In this document: piece after piece, positions 1 to 6,326 of the stretch
Position numbering within the stretch: the stretch's first letter is position 1
Layout: each line of letters opens with the position of its first letter
NCBI GenBank assembly: GCA_002067635.1
Contig: MVRB01000168.1
Span: 1 to 7,160, forward strand
Reading direction: 5' to 3'
Length of the DNA: 7,160 nucleotides
DNA from: Methanomassiliicoccales archaeon PtaU1.Bin030
GTDB taxonomy: Archaea > Thermoplasmatota > Thermoplasmata > Methanomassiliicoccales > Methanomassiliicoccaceae
Translations under genes and position numbers: made by a program
Notes under the pieces: model-generated
The model's input: only the letters and a program-made list of their open reading frames with translations
What the model was told of the DNA's origin: nothing
Database searches by the model: none

Positions 1-1005
1 GGAGGGCAGCTTCTGAGGTGCGCTGTGGCCTTGTCCGCTCTGACAGGGACGGAGGTGGAGATAAGCGATATCCGTGCCAAGAGGGGAAGGCCTGGCCTGG
101 CTGCCCAGCACCTCACAGCGGTGGAGGGCGTAGCCTCTCTGTGCGATGCGGAGGTGGACAGCGCCTACGTCGGCTCCACCCACATCCGGTTCCGGCCGGG
201 GCCGGTCATAGGGGGCTCGTACAGGCTTGACGTGGGAACGGCGGGCAGCGTCACCCTAGTGCTGCAGGCATGCATGCTGGCATCCCTCATGTCGCCGGCC
301 GTCACGGAGCTGGAGATAGTGGGCGGGACCAACGTGAGGATGTCCCCTCCCGTGGACTACTACTCCCAGGTGCTGTTCCCTCTCCTCGCGCGGATGGGGT
401 ACGATGTAGACCTCCAGCTGGAGAAGCGGGGCTTCTACCCCCAGGGGGGCGGAAGGGTCACGGCCTCGCTGGCTCCCTGCCCCTCCTTGGCCCCGCTGAG
501 GCTGGAGGACCGGGGAGGGCTGGAGGAGGTGGGAGGAGTGTGCTTCTCCCAGAACCTGCCCGATCATGTGGTGCAGAGGATGGAGCATGCCTGCCGCAAG
601 GCCTTCCTCGGTGCGGACCTCAGGCTGCGTGCGCACCGCTCCGCCGGCCCCTCAACTGGTGCCGGGACCGCCCTCTACGCCCGCTACCGCCACACCGTTC
701 TGGGCGGTGATGGCCTGGGCGAGAAGGGGGTCCCCGCGGAAAGGGTGGGGGAGGCGGCTGTGAACGGCCTTAGAACGGAGATGGAGGGACCGGGCACTCT
801 GGACACGCACGCCGCCGATCAGCTACTTCCTTACATGGCACTGGCCAAGGGGCCGTCGGTGTTCAGGGTCCGCGAGGTCACCTCGCACCTAATGACGCAG
901 ATGTGGCTCCTCAGGCAGTTCCTCCCCGTGGAGTTCGAGCTGCAGGATGTCGCCCAGGGGATGTCGGTGGTGGTGCTGCCTAACCGTACATACCAGGGGC
1001 CGTGA
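1..1005 (+). CDS. rtcA: RNA 3'-terminal phosphate cyclase, 5'-truncated by window edge
   Basis: RtcA converts RNA 3'-phosphate ends to 2',3'-cyclic phosphates using ATP, through an enzyme-histidine-AMP intermediate. The frame is open from base 1 and reads GGQLLRCAVALSALTG, the conserved family N-terminus. The GTG at 25 is therefore internal, and roughly 12-14 residues lie outside the window; 334 residues are visible against a usual length of about 340. Other family signatures are IRAKRGRPGL followed by QHL (about 76-114), GGTN..SPPVDYY (about 322-363), GFYPQGGG (about 430-453) and the C-terminal THAADQLLPYMAL (about 808-843). The His of SHLMTQ (codon 886-888) aligns with the nucleophilic histidine of E. 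coli RtcA (His309). Its presence argues for an active cyclase rather than the inactive Rcl1-type paralogue. The 3' end overlaps the convergent PAC2 gene by 26 bp. Confidence 0.96.
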   Translation, partial: GGQLLRCAVALSALTGTEVEISDIRAKRGRPGLAAQHLTAVEGVASLCDAEVDSAYVGSTHIRFRPGPVIGGSYRLDVGTAGSVTLVLQACMLASLMSPAVTELEIVGGTNVRMSPPVDYYSQVLFPLLARMGYDVDLQLEKRGFYPQGGGRVTASLAPCPSLAPLRLEDRGGLEEVGGVCFSQNLPDHVVQRMEHACRKAFLGADLRLRAHRSAGPSTGAGTALYARYRHTVLGGDGLGEKGVPAERVGEAAVNGLRTEMEGPGTLDTHAADQLLPYMALAKGPSVFRVREVTSHLMTQMWLLRQFLPVEFELQDVAQGMSVVVLPNRTYQGP

Positions 1006-1750
1006 CCTTCCTCAGCTCGTCCTCCTTTCCGGCCCGCTCGTACATCTCCTTCAGGCTGTTCTCGATGGACTCGGCCTCCTGAAGCAGGGGCTCGATGTCC
1101 AGAGAGCCTTCCAGGACGAGCTTGTTGATGGCCATGGTGACCGCGGCGGCCGCCCGGGCATCAGGGAACTCGGTGCTGGCCTCAGACAGTATGGTGATAA
1201 CGTCGAACAGGCGATTGAATCCCTCGTTTAGTAGAACACCGGACAGGCCAACGATGACCCCTGCTTCGAAGATTGGGATCTCATTGGTGGTGAGCATCTC
1301 CCTCGCCTCCATCGTGGACCCTACGGCCATGACGTGGCTGATGACATCCTTCGTGTCTGGAGGGGGATTGCTCTGCTTGGTACTGATGCCCTCGGGCGAG
1401 ATGATCATGCGGCACTTATGCTCCTCTACCCAGTCCATGATCACCTTTCCCAGCTCCTTGATGTCCTGAGGTATCGGTTGGAACTCGGAGACGAAGACCA
1501 CCATGCGGTCCCTTCCCTTGTTGATCTCCCCCGCGTACACCCGCACCGGGCTGGTGGGGATGCCGTTCTTGATCATGGACACTGCCGGGAAGGTGTCCGA
1601 ATCCACCACCCCTATCTGCCTCAGTCCCAAGGAGTTCACCAGATAATTGGCGACAATGGAGCCGACAAGTCCTATGGATGGGAACCCGTCCACGACGTAG
1701 GCGCCGCGGATGTTCATCTCCTCGATCTCGATTATCCGGATGTTGCTCAT
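980..1750 (-). CDS. PAC2-family proteasome assembly chaperone (PbaA/PbaB-like)
   Basis: This 256-aa protein belongs to the PAC2 family (PF09754), archaeal relatives of eukaryotic proteasome assembly chaperones that act on the cytoplasmic 20S proteasome. Visible signatures are the N-terminal AYVVDGFPSIGLVGSIVANYL (about residues 17-37), FPAVSMIKNGIP (54-65), VVFVSEFQPIP (84-94), and EAGVIVGLSGVLLNEGF (about 162-178). An acidic helical tail (about 218-248) ends in Met-Tyr-Gly at the extreme C-terminus. This fits the hydrophobic-Tyr-X (HbYX) motif that proteasome activators use to dock on the alpha ring. The ATG at 1750 is chosen because family homology begins there. The frame stays open upstream to 2263, but that part is antisense to arfC. 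It is divergent from arfC across a 76-nt spacer. The start is either leaderless or uses the weak AGAGG about 4 nt upstream. Confidence 0.94.
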   Translation of the reverse strand: MSNIRIIEIEEMNIRGAYVVDGFPSIGLVGSIVANYLVNSLGLRQIGVVDSDTFPAVSMIKNGIPTSPVRVYAGEINKGRDRMVVFVSEFQPIPQDIKELGKVIMDWVEEHKCRMIISPEGISTKQSNPPPDTKDVISHVMAVGSTMEAREMLTTNEIPIFEAGVIVGLSGVLLNEGFNRLFDVITILSEASTEFPDARAAAAVTMAINKLVLEGSLDIEPLLQEAESIENSLKEMYERAGKEDELRKVTAPGMYG

Positions 1751-1826
1751 GGTCCTCTGATTCCACCCCGGGACTAATAATGCATCTGTGATAAGTATTA
1801 TCACCACCGGCCCCTGTCCCTCGTTC
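1751..1826. promoter_or_regulatory. Divergent promoter region between PAC2 gene and arfC
   Basis: This 76-nt spacer separates two divergent start codons. On the plus strand the AT-rich ATAAGTATTA (1791-1800) is centred about 31 nt before the arfC ATG, which fits a TATA box giving a leaderless or nearly leaderless mRNA. On the minus strand there are two candidates. CATTATTAG (about 1782-1774) would give a leaderless PAC2 transcript. The complement of 1792-1801 would give a leader of about 20 nt. No clear B-recognition element was discerned. Boundaries are the gene starts; the promoter assignment rests on AT-rich islands in GC-rich surroundings and on typical archaeal spacing. Confidence 0.6.
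1788..1804. promoter_or_regulatory. Perfect 17-bp dyad (7-3-7), candidate operator
   Basis: GTGATAA (1788-1794) and TTATCAC (1798-1804) are exact reverse complements separated by GTA. The dyad covers the predicted arfC TATA element and one of the two candidate TATA elements of the PAC2 gene, so a bound regulator could block transcription in one or both directions. The arms are too short and AT-rich for a convincing terminator, and no coding region ends here. Regulation of arfC by flavin status, for example by an RbkR-type riboflavin regulator, is inference. I cannot say whether the sequence matches a known RbkR operator. Confidence 0.5.
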
Positions 1827-2468
1827 ATGAGGCCCGAGGTGACCGTTAACTGCGCCATGACCGCTGATGGCAAGATTGCGGGGAGGACGCGGAAGCAGAT
1901 GCGCATCTCTTCACGCGAGGATATGGAACGGGTCAGGCGCCTTCGCTCCACCTCCGACGCCATCCTCGTGGGCGTGGGGACCGTTCTCGCGGACGACCCG
2001 CACCTGACGGTCAAGGGCCTGACCTTCGAGGAGAACCCGCTGCGGGTGGTCCTCGACTCCTCGGGCCGCACCCCGGACGACGCCCAGGTGCTCGATGAGA
2101 GGGCGGCCACGCTTATGGTCACGTCCGAGGACTGCCTGCGCACCTGGCCCAGGGGCGAGGTGCTCCGGACAGGGAGGGGAAGAGTGGACCTGGCGAGAGC
2201 TCTTGAGCATCTGTATGAACGCGGGATAAGGAAGCTCCTGGTGGAGGGTGGCGGGGAGACCATATTCTCCTTCTTCCGGGAGGGGCTGGTCGATCGCTAC
2301 TGCGTGTACGTCGGGAGCATGGTCGTCGGAGGGCGGGAGTCCCCTACGCCGGCTGACGGCGAGGGGTTTACTCAGGACCGCATCGTGCGTCTGAGGCTTG
2401 CCAGCGCCGACATGATGGGCGACGGCATCCTCCTCAGCTACGAGGTGGAGGATGCGGAGCGCCCCTAG
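1827..2468 (+). CDS. arfC: 2,5-diamino-6-(ribosylamino)-4(3H)-pyrimidinone 5'-phosphate reductase
   Basis: ArfC, the archaeal RibD C-terminal-domain enzyme, reduces the ribose side chain of the pyrimidine intermediate with NAD(P)H early in riboflavin and deazaflavin (F420/Fo) synthesis. It is a cytosolic 213-aa protein of normal family length. The dihydrofolate-reductase-like fold is marked by VNCAMTADGKIAG (residues 7-19), RISSREDMERVRRLR (26-40), AILVGVGTVLADDPHLTVK (45-63), the nucleotide-binding LLVEGGGETIFSFFREGLVD (137-156) and the GGRESPTPADGEGF segment (168-181). The ATG at 1827 is preferred over the in-frame GTG at 1788. Homology begins near it, the GTG lies inside the promoter dyad, and the TATA-like element fits a leaderless start at 1827. 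The 3' end overlaps the Mut7-C gene by 17 bp, implying co-transcription. The stop is TAG. Confidence 0.95.
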   Translation: MRPEVTVNCAMTADGKIAGRTRKQMRISSREDMERVRRLRSTSDAILVGVGTVLADDPHLTVKGLTFEENPLRVVLDSSGRTPDDAQVLDERAATLMVTSEDCLRTWPRGEVLRTGRGRVDLARALEHLYERGIRKLLVEGGGETIFSFFREGLVDRYCVYVGSMVVGGRESPTPADGEGFTQDRIVRLRLASADMMGDGILLSYEVEDAERP

Positions 2469-2931
2469 GTTCCTCGCCGATGAGATGCTCGGCTCCCTGG
2501 CCAGGTGGCTGCGCATGATGGGGTACGATACCGCCTACGCAAGGGATGTGACGGACGCGGAGGTGCTGAGAAGGGCGCGGGCGGAGGGCAGGACCGTCCT
2601 CACCAGAGACCATCAGCTGGCCAAGAGGGCAGGGGAGCAGGGCCTGCTTGTAGAGAGCGATGACCTGGAGGACCAGCTGATACAGGTCTCCACCACCTTG
2701 GGGCTGAGCTTCGAGGAGAGCTACACGAGATGCACCATCTGTAACGGCGAGCTCCGTAACGCCACGCTGGAGGAGGGGGCGCGGGCGCCTCCCCGTGTTA
2801 GGGAGTCCCAGGAACGACTGTACGTTTGCCAAGAGTGCGGTCAGCTGTACTGGAGAGGGTCCCATTGGAGCAGGATAGTTGAGCGGCTGGAGCGGATGCT
2901 GGAGCTCAGATGCGGTAGTAGTCCTCGCTGA
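2452..2931 (+). CDS. Mut7-C RNase-domain protein with zinc ribbon
   Basis: This 159-aa protein matches the Mut7-C family (PF01927/COG1656), a PIN-like predicted RNase fold followed by a zinc ribbon. FLADEMLGSLARWLRMMGYDT (about residues 7-27) carries the conserved acidic pair D10/E11. VLTRDHQLAKRA (49-60) carries D53, a second expected metal-site acid. The ribbon is formed by C94-x2-C97 and C126-x2-C129, followed by the typical YWRGSHW (133-139). The family is named for the C-terminal domain of the animal exonuclease Mut-7; the substrate of the archaeal stand-alone form is not clear from sequence. The ATG lies inside the end of arfC and is preceded by GAGGTG (2442-2447), a good archaeal Shine-Dalgarno with 4-nt spacing, so translation is probably coupled. 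The 3' end overlaps the convergent downstream gene by 26 bp. Confidence 0.93.
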   Translation: MRSAPRFLADEMLGSLARWLRMMGYDTAYARDVTDAEVLRRARAEGRTVLTRDHQLAKRAGEQGLLVESDDLEDQLIQVSTTLGLSFEESYTRCTICNGELRNATLEEGARAPPRVRESQERLYVCQECGQLYWRGSHWSRIVERLERMLELRCGSSPR

Positions 2932-3838
2932 GGACCTTGCCTGTGCCGGCATTTACCATCATGATCCCGTGGACGCCCTCGACGCACCAGATGGGGATGT
3001 AGAACACGCCCCGGTCCTCAAGGACTATCTCCTCCTCACGCGGGGCGACCCTCCTCTTCTCTATGATGGTGACGTTGTTCTCCTCCCTGATCAGCTCCTT
3101 CTCGTAGGAGTTGACCTTGACCAGCTCCTTACGGGCCAGTCTCTTGGCGTCGTCCATTCCGATGGACGGCTCCAGGGTCCTATGGGCCATCTCCAGGGCG
3201 TATATGACCTCGGTGCGGTCGTTCCATGACTCCACCCTGTGGGTCAGGCTGTTGATGGACAGGGCGCCCTTCTCCACGCCCACCTTCTCGCCGTCCATGT
3301 ACAGGGGGCATACATACCCATACACAAAGTGAGGGACCAGCTCCAGTCGGTGGGCGAAGCCGGCCACGGTCTGCCGTGAGAGCTCCTTCACGTCGTCGAG
3401 ACCGACAACCGGTCGAACGATCCTCTCGCCGACGGCAGGAGCCCTGATGTCCTCCAGGAGAGCAGGGGAGACCATCCTTGGAAAATCGTCGGCCATAAGC
3501 TCGTCCACCAGCCCGTTCTCCCTTTTCCCCATCACACCTTCGATGCGGGTACGTCCCAGCTCATGCTCCAGCGCATCCTGGTCCCATACCGTGACAGAGC
3601 GGTCCAATGCCGCCAGCGATGCGGGGGGGAGCTTTACCAGGGTAGCGATGACCTTCTTGCCCGCAAGCCCGCTGAAACGGGCGAGGAAATCATCCACCTT
3701 GGCCCAGTCCAGTGAGGTGAGCAAAAGGAAGGGCACCTCCCTATCACCCTTACGGGCGAACAGGTATCCGTCCCTCTCCACGACATGGAGGTCACGGGCC
3801 TGGAGTATTTCGATTACAAGGTGTTTTAAGGACGTCAA
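2906..3838 (-). CDS. Conserved archaeal-type protein, unassigned (nuclease-like N-terminus, PepSY-like C-terminus)
   Basis: The 310-aa product has no function I recognise. Residues 1-100 resemble the restriction-endonuclease-like (Mrr/PD-(D/E)XK) modules of archaeal proteins: an initial helix, a short hairpin (DGYLFARKGDREVPFLLL, 23-40), a strand (KKVIATLVKL, 61-70) and VTVWDQDALEHELGR (82-96). I see no intact D/E-x-K motif, so catalysis is doubtful. The middle (165-260) is charged and helical. The C-terminus (277-307) reads YIPIWCVEGVHGIMMVNAGTG and then VLSEDYY, resembling a PepSY-type hairpin. There is no signal peptide or membrane segment, so it is probably cytosolic. The TTG start (3838-3836) is preferred because AGGTGGG lies 2 nt upstream (3847-3841), an in-frame TGA lies a few codons further up, and no early ATG exists. 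Coding status is firm; domain assignments are weak. Confidence 0.88.
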   Translation of the reverse strand: MTSLKHLVIEILQARDLHVVERDGYLFARKGDREVPFLLLTSLDWAKVDDFLARFSGLAGKKVIATLVKLPPASLAALDRSVTVWDQDALEHELGRTRIEGVMGKRENGLVDELMADDFPRMVSPALLEDIRAPAVGERIVRPVVGLDDVKELSRQTVAGFAHRLELVPHFVYGYVCPLYMDGEKVGVEKGALSINSLTHRVESWNDRTEVIYALEMAHRTLEPSIGMDDAKRLARKELVKVNSYEKELIREENNVTIIEKRRVAPREEEIVLEDRGVFYIPIWCVEGVHGIMMVNAGTGKVLSEDYYRI

Positions 3839-3840
3839 AA

Positions 3841-3847
3841 CCCACCT
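3841..3847 (-). promoter_or_regulatory. Shine-Dalgarno fixing the TTG start
   Basis: Reading the minus strand, AGGTGGG lies 2 nt upstream of the TTG at 3838-3836. It closely matches the archaeal anti-Shine-Dalgarno complement (GGAGGTGA). Spacing from the GG core is about 5-6 nt. This supports the non-ATG start of the 310-aa gene. Confidence 0.6.
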
Positions 3848-3866
3848 GCGCCGTCATCAGGCTGTC

Positions 3867-3876
3867 ATATTAAATA
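3867..3876 (-). promoter_or_regulatory. TATA box of the 310-aa gene
   Basis: On the minus strand this reads TATTTAATAT, a close match to an archaeal TATA box. It is centred about 33 nt upstream of the TTG start. With a usual TATA-to-start distance of about 26 nt, transcription would begin near 3845, giving a very short leader that overlaps the Shine-Dalgarno. Confidence 0.6.
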
Positions 3877-3899
3877 CGTTTCCTGCTAATCTAAATCTT

Positions 3900-3914
3900 C
3901 CAAGGAAACCTTGG
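3900..3914. promoter_or_regulatory. Perfect 15-bp dyad (6-3-6), candidate operator
   Basis: CCAAGG (3900-3905) and CCTTGG (3909-3914) are exact reverse complements around AAA. The dyad lies near the middle of the 148-nt divergent spacer, about 62 nt from the 310-aa gene start and 73 nt from the exported-protein start. It is upstream of both predicted TATA elements. That position suits an activator or a shared regulator of the two divergent genes. No T-tract follows it, so a terminator is unlikely. Confidence 0.4.
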
Positions 3915-3932
3915 TATCGATGTTCGTTAGTG

Positions 3933-3966
3933 TGAGAGCATGTATTAATTAACATAGTTGCTCTCA
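3933..3966. promoter_or_regulatory. 34-bp inverted repeat enclosing a TATA-like element
   Basis: TGAGAGCA (3933-3940) and TGCTCTCA (3959-3966) are perfect 8-bp inverted arms around an 18-nt AT-rich interior. That interior contains the palindrome TTAATTAA (3945-3952), the best TATA candidate for the exported protein. It is centred about 38 nt before the ATG at 3987 and predicts a start site near 3975. Arms flanking a core promoter element suggest a binding site for a dimeric regulator competing with TBP/TFB. A hairpin is also possible if transcription enters from upstream. Together with the dyad at 3900 this accounts for most of the structure seen in the spacer at 3839-3986; I see no gene or RNA there. 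Confidence 0.5.
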
Positions 3967-3986
3967 AGGCCGCTGGGGCACCCGCC

Positions 3987-6320
3987 ATGAACCGCAAGTC
4001 TATGGGAGCGCTCATTGTTGTGTTGATAGTGCTATCGTCGAGCGTAGCTGCGGTCGTGCTCTTCCGAAACGGCGCGGAGAGCGGCGATATTCCCTCACCG
4101 GAGGACAATATTGCCCGGGCATGGGTGGACCTCACCTCGGTCTCGTCCGGTCCGTTGAGAGAGGATGATAGGTGGGGCAACGTGGAGACCTTCTCCGGTG
4201 CAGCCACGGGAACGCTCAACTACTTCCGGCAGGTATCCTTGATCCAATCGAGCGCATCCGAGAGCGTGGTGCTAGATGGGAGGGTGTGGTGCATGGTGCG
4301 CTCCAATGTTACCGATCAGGTGCTGCTTCGCTACACCCCTCAGATCATGGGTGATAGATGGAACATCTCCTTAGAGTGCTATGCTCCTCAGGCAGGCGAC
4401 CTTTTCGATCCCTCCTTCGGACCGCAGAAGATCGGCCTCACCGCAACCCTGGTCGATCGCCTGGGAGAGGCGCTGATGGCGGTGGAGCTGGCCTACGGCT
4501 CTCCCGGTAACAACTTCGTACACCTAACCGATGTGGGGTCGGGGGCTGTGGAGACCCTCTCGGAAAGGATGCTGCCGTCGACGGTAGCAAAAGACGCTTC
4601 AGAGGGCTCGGTCCCGGACCGGTACATAGTCTCCTTCCAAAGCTCTGAGGGCGGCGATTGCGTGGTGACCGTCCTTCATACATCGGGGGTGAGGGTCGGC
4701 CAAGGTGTCGTAGCGATGCCTGAAGGTTGGTCGCCCGCCCAGCTCGTGCTCAGCAGCAACTCCACCGTGCTCACGCGCTATGGCGTAGATCCCAGCGTTC
4801 CCATGTCCGCGACCGTGTACACCGGGGCCTGGGTCGTTGATAATCTTGCTTGCCGCGGTGCCACGGCCCGCTACCCCCTGGCCGGCCCCTCCTATGAGTA
4901 CTGCGTAGAGGGGGCGGAGGGACCCGGTTATAACGCTTCCCGGAGCTCGGAGCAGGCAGGCGCTGTCGTCACCATCGACGGGAAGGAGGCTGCGTACAAC
5001 AGCACCAGCGGCCGTTACGAGGCATCGCTCGATCTCAGGTCCAGATGGGGGATGCCCGTGAACTACTCGGTCGAGCTGGACGGGGTCACTCTCAACGATA
5101 CCATGAGCCTTACCATGATATCATCGGCTGAGCGCGCCTCGGTGTCCCGCTGGTGGAACGGATGGGACTGGGCCAGCGTGTTCGGGGAGGACGACTCCAC
5201 AGGGCCGGCGGACATAATGAATGTTTACGCAGGTTACCAACATCCCCTCACTGCCTATGTCATGTCCGCTATGGCTGACGAGCACACCTCCGATAAGATC
5301 CTCACCGCGCCATACGTGGAGATAGCGTTGCACAACCCTCACGACTGGGAGGGGGGAGCTAAAAAATTCTGGCTTTCGGCCGTCGCCGACGCCAACAGCG
5401 GTATGAACCACCTCAAGAGCTTCTACGAGTTCGCCAGCCGCTGGGATGCCCCTGCTAACGGGGGGAAGGGAGATACCTACATCTCCATGGCCAATCCGGG
5501 GAACAAGGCCTCCTACCAGATGATGTACGCGCTCTATCTTGCTGGCATACGCATCGATGGCCGTTCCTCTGACCTGGCGGCAGGCTCCGCCGGGAACCAC
5601 AGCCAGATAGGCTCATGGTACGACGTCGGCGGTTACCACGGAACCGGCGGTGGATGGCACCCCTATCAGGCCATGGACCTTATGGACGCGGCCCGCGCCC
5701 TGAGCTGGGACAACCCGCAGAGCTGGAGCTCCACGTTCGCACTGGTGAATGGGATCGCGGAGAACAATGGTGTCCTGAGGGTCTACGGTCACCCCGGGCG
5801 CAACATCGCCATCCCAGAGGTCTTGCACTGGATAGACAACGAGAAAACGAACTACACCCTGGAGAACTGGAAGGCCACCGATGGAGAGGTGGCCAGCTAC
5901 ATATTTGGGCGATGGTCGACCGAGGTCCAGTTTGATCCCGCTCGCTCCGGTACAGACACCTGGACATACTCGGTCTCTCGCCAGGACGCCCGCACCGCGG
6001 GATACTGGAACGTTCCCGTGACCATAGAGATCGACCTCCAGGGAAGGACGGTTAAGGACGTCGAGATAAGGGAGGGGGGTAAGACCGTGGCTAAGGCTCA
6101 GGGCACCCTGAAGGACCTGGACGCGGGAAGGATCATGGACACAGGCTATGACGTTCGGGGCGGTAAGCTGTACGTTTCTTACATCTGGTCGGCGAACTCC
6201 CAGCTTACCATAACCTTCGATGGCGGCGCGCGGTCCAGCTTCCACCTTGTCTCCTCCGAGCCGCTGGACATCATGAGGACAGAGGGAGCTTATATCTTTG
6301 GAAGGACCTCTGAACGATAG
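3987..6320 (+). CDS. Large exported multi-domain protein, function unassigned (possible carbohydrate-active)
   Basis: The 777-aa product begins MNRKSMGALIVVLIVLSSSV, with basic residues and then a hydrophobic stretch to about residue 26: a signal peptide or uncleaved N-terminal anchor. Residues about 80-300 look like a beta-sandwich (concanavalin-like), ending AWVVDNLACRGATARYP. Residues 325-378 form a short Ig-like unit. Residues 385-650 are rich in Trp, His and Asp (HNPHDWEGG 449-457, GGYHGTGGGWHPY 548-560, GHPGRNIAIPEVLHWIDN 601-618, WKATDGEVASY 628-638), loosely recalling polysaccharide-deacetylase-like barrels. A beta-rich tail spans 675-745. I find no NodB TFDDG motif, so the enzyme assignment is weak. 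Nine N-x-S/T sequons (N107, N126, N258, N316, N338, N359, N370, N537, N622) suit a glycosylated surface protein. All five cysteines lie in the first 306 residues. There is no C-terminal membrane segment. The TAG stop is 6 nt before the DUF131 gene, in the same frame. Confidence 0.9.
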   Translation: MNRKSMGALIVVLIVLSSSVAAVVLFRNGAESGDIPSPEDNIARAWVDLTSVSSGPLREDDRWGNVETFSGAATGTLNYFRQVSLIQSSASESVVLDGRVWCMVRSNVTDQVLLRYTPQIMGDRWNISLECYAPQAGDLFDPSFGPQKIGLTATLVDRLGEALMAVELAYGSPGNNFVHLTDVGSGAVETLSERMLPSTVAKDASEGSVPDRYIVSFQSSEGGDCVVTVLHTSGVRVGQGVVAMPEGWSPAQLVLSSNSTVLTRYGVDPSVPMSATVYTGAWVVDNLACRGATARYPLAGPSYEYCVEGAEGPGYNASRSSEQAGAVVTIDGKEAAYNSTSGRYEASLDLRSRWGMPVNYSVELDGVTLNDTMSLTMISSAERASVSRWWNGWDWASVFGEDDSTGPADIMNVYAGYQHPLTAYVMSAMADEHTSDKILTAPYVEIALHNPHDWEGGAKKFWLSAVADANSGMNHLKSFYEFASRWDAPANGGKGDTYISMANPGNKASYQMMYALYLAGIRIDGRSSDLAAGSAGNHSQIGSWYDVGGYHGTGGGWHPYQAMDLMDAARALSWDNPQSWSSTFALVNGIAENNGVLRVYGHPGRNIAIPEVLHWIDNEKTNYTLENWKATDGEVASYIFGRWSTEVQFDPARSGTDTWTYSVSRQDARTAGYWNVPVTIEIDLQGRTVKDVEIREGGKTVAKAQGTLKDLDAGRIMDTGYDVRGGKLYVSYIWSANSQLTITFDGGARSSFHLVSSEPLDIMRTEGAYIFGRTSER

Positions 6321-6326
6321 GAGAGC

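Noticed and set aside
25..27. GTG as the start of rtcA
   Set aside because: The codons before it encode the conserved GGQLLRCA, so the gene continues past the left edge.
980..982. Possible pyrrolysine readthrough at the TAG stops of the PAC2 gene and arfC
   Set aside because: arfC would gain only four codons before TGA, and PAC2 would gain a short Pro/Arg-rich tail burying its HbYX end. TAG closes three of nine genes here and looks like an ordinary stop.
1788..1826. GTG start adding 13 residues to ArfC
   Set aside because: The added residues do not fit the family N-terminus, and the GTG falls within the promoter dyad/TATA element.
1751..2263. A 171-codon upstream extension of the PAC2 frame on the minus strand
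   Set aside because: It is antisense to arfC, low-complexity Ser/Arg-rich and outside the PAC2 homology; the ATG at 1750 starts the family sequence.
1911..2516. 201-codon open frame antisense to arfC
   Set aside because: Its composition is typical of a shadow frame and it conflicts with two well-supported genes.
3900..3914. CCAAGG-AAA-CCTTGG as a transcription terminator
   Set aside because: No gene ends into this spacer, both neighbours diverge from it, and no T-tract follows.
5613..6245. 210-codon open frame antisense to the exported protein
   Set aside because: It has no recognisable domain or ribosome site and lies wholly within a well-supported gene; long shadow frames are expected in GC-rich DNA.
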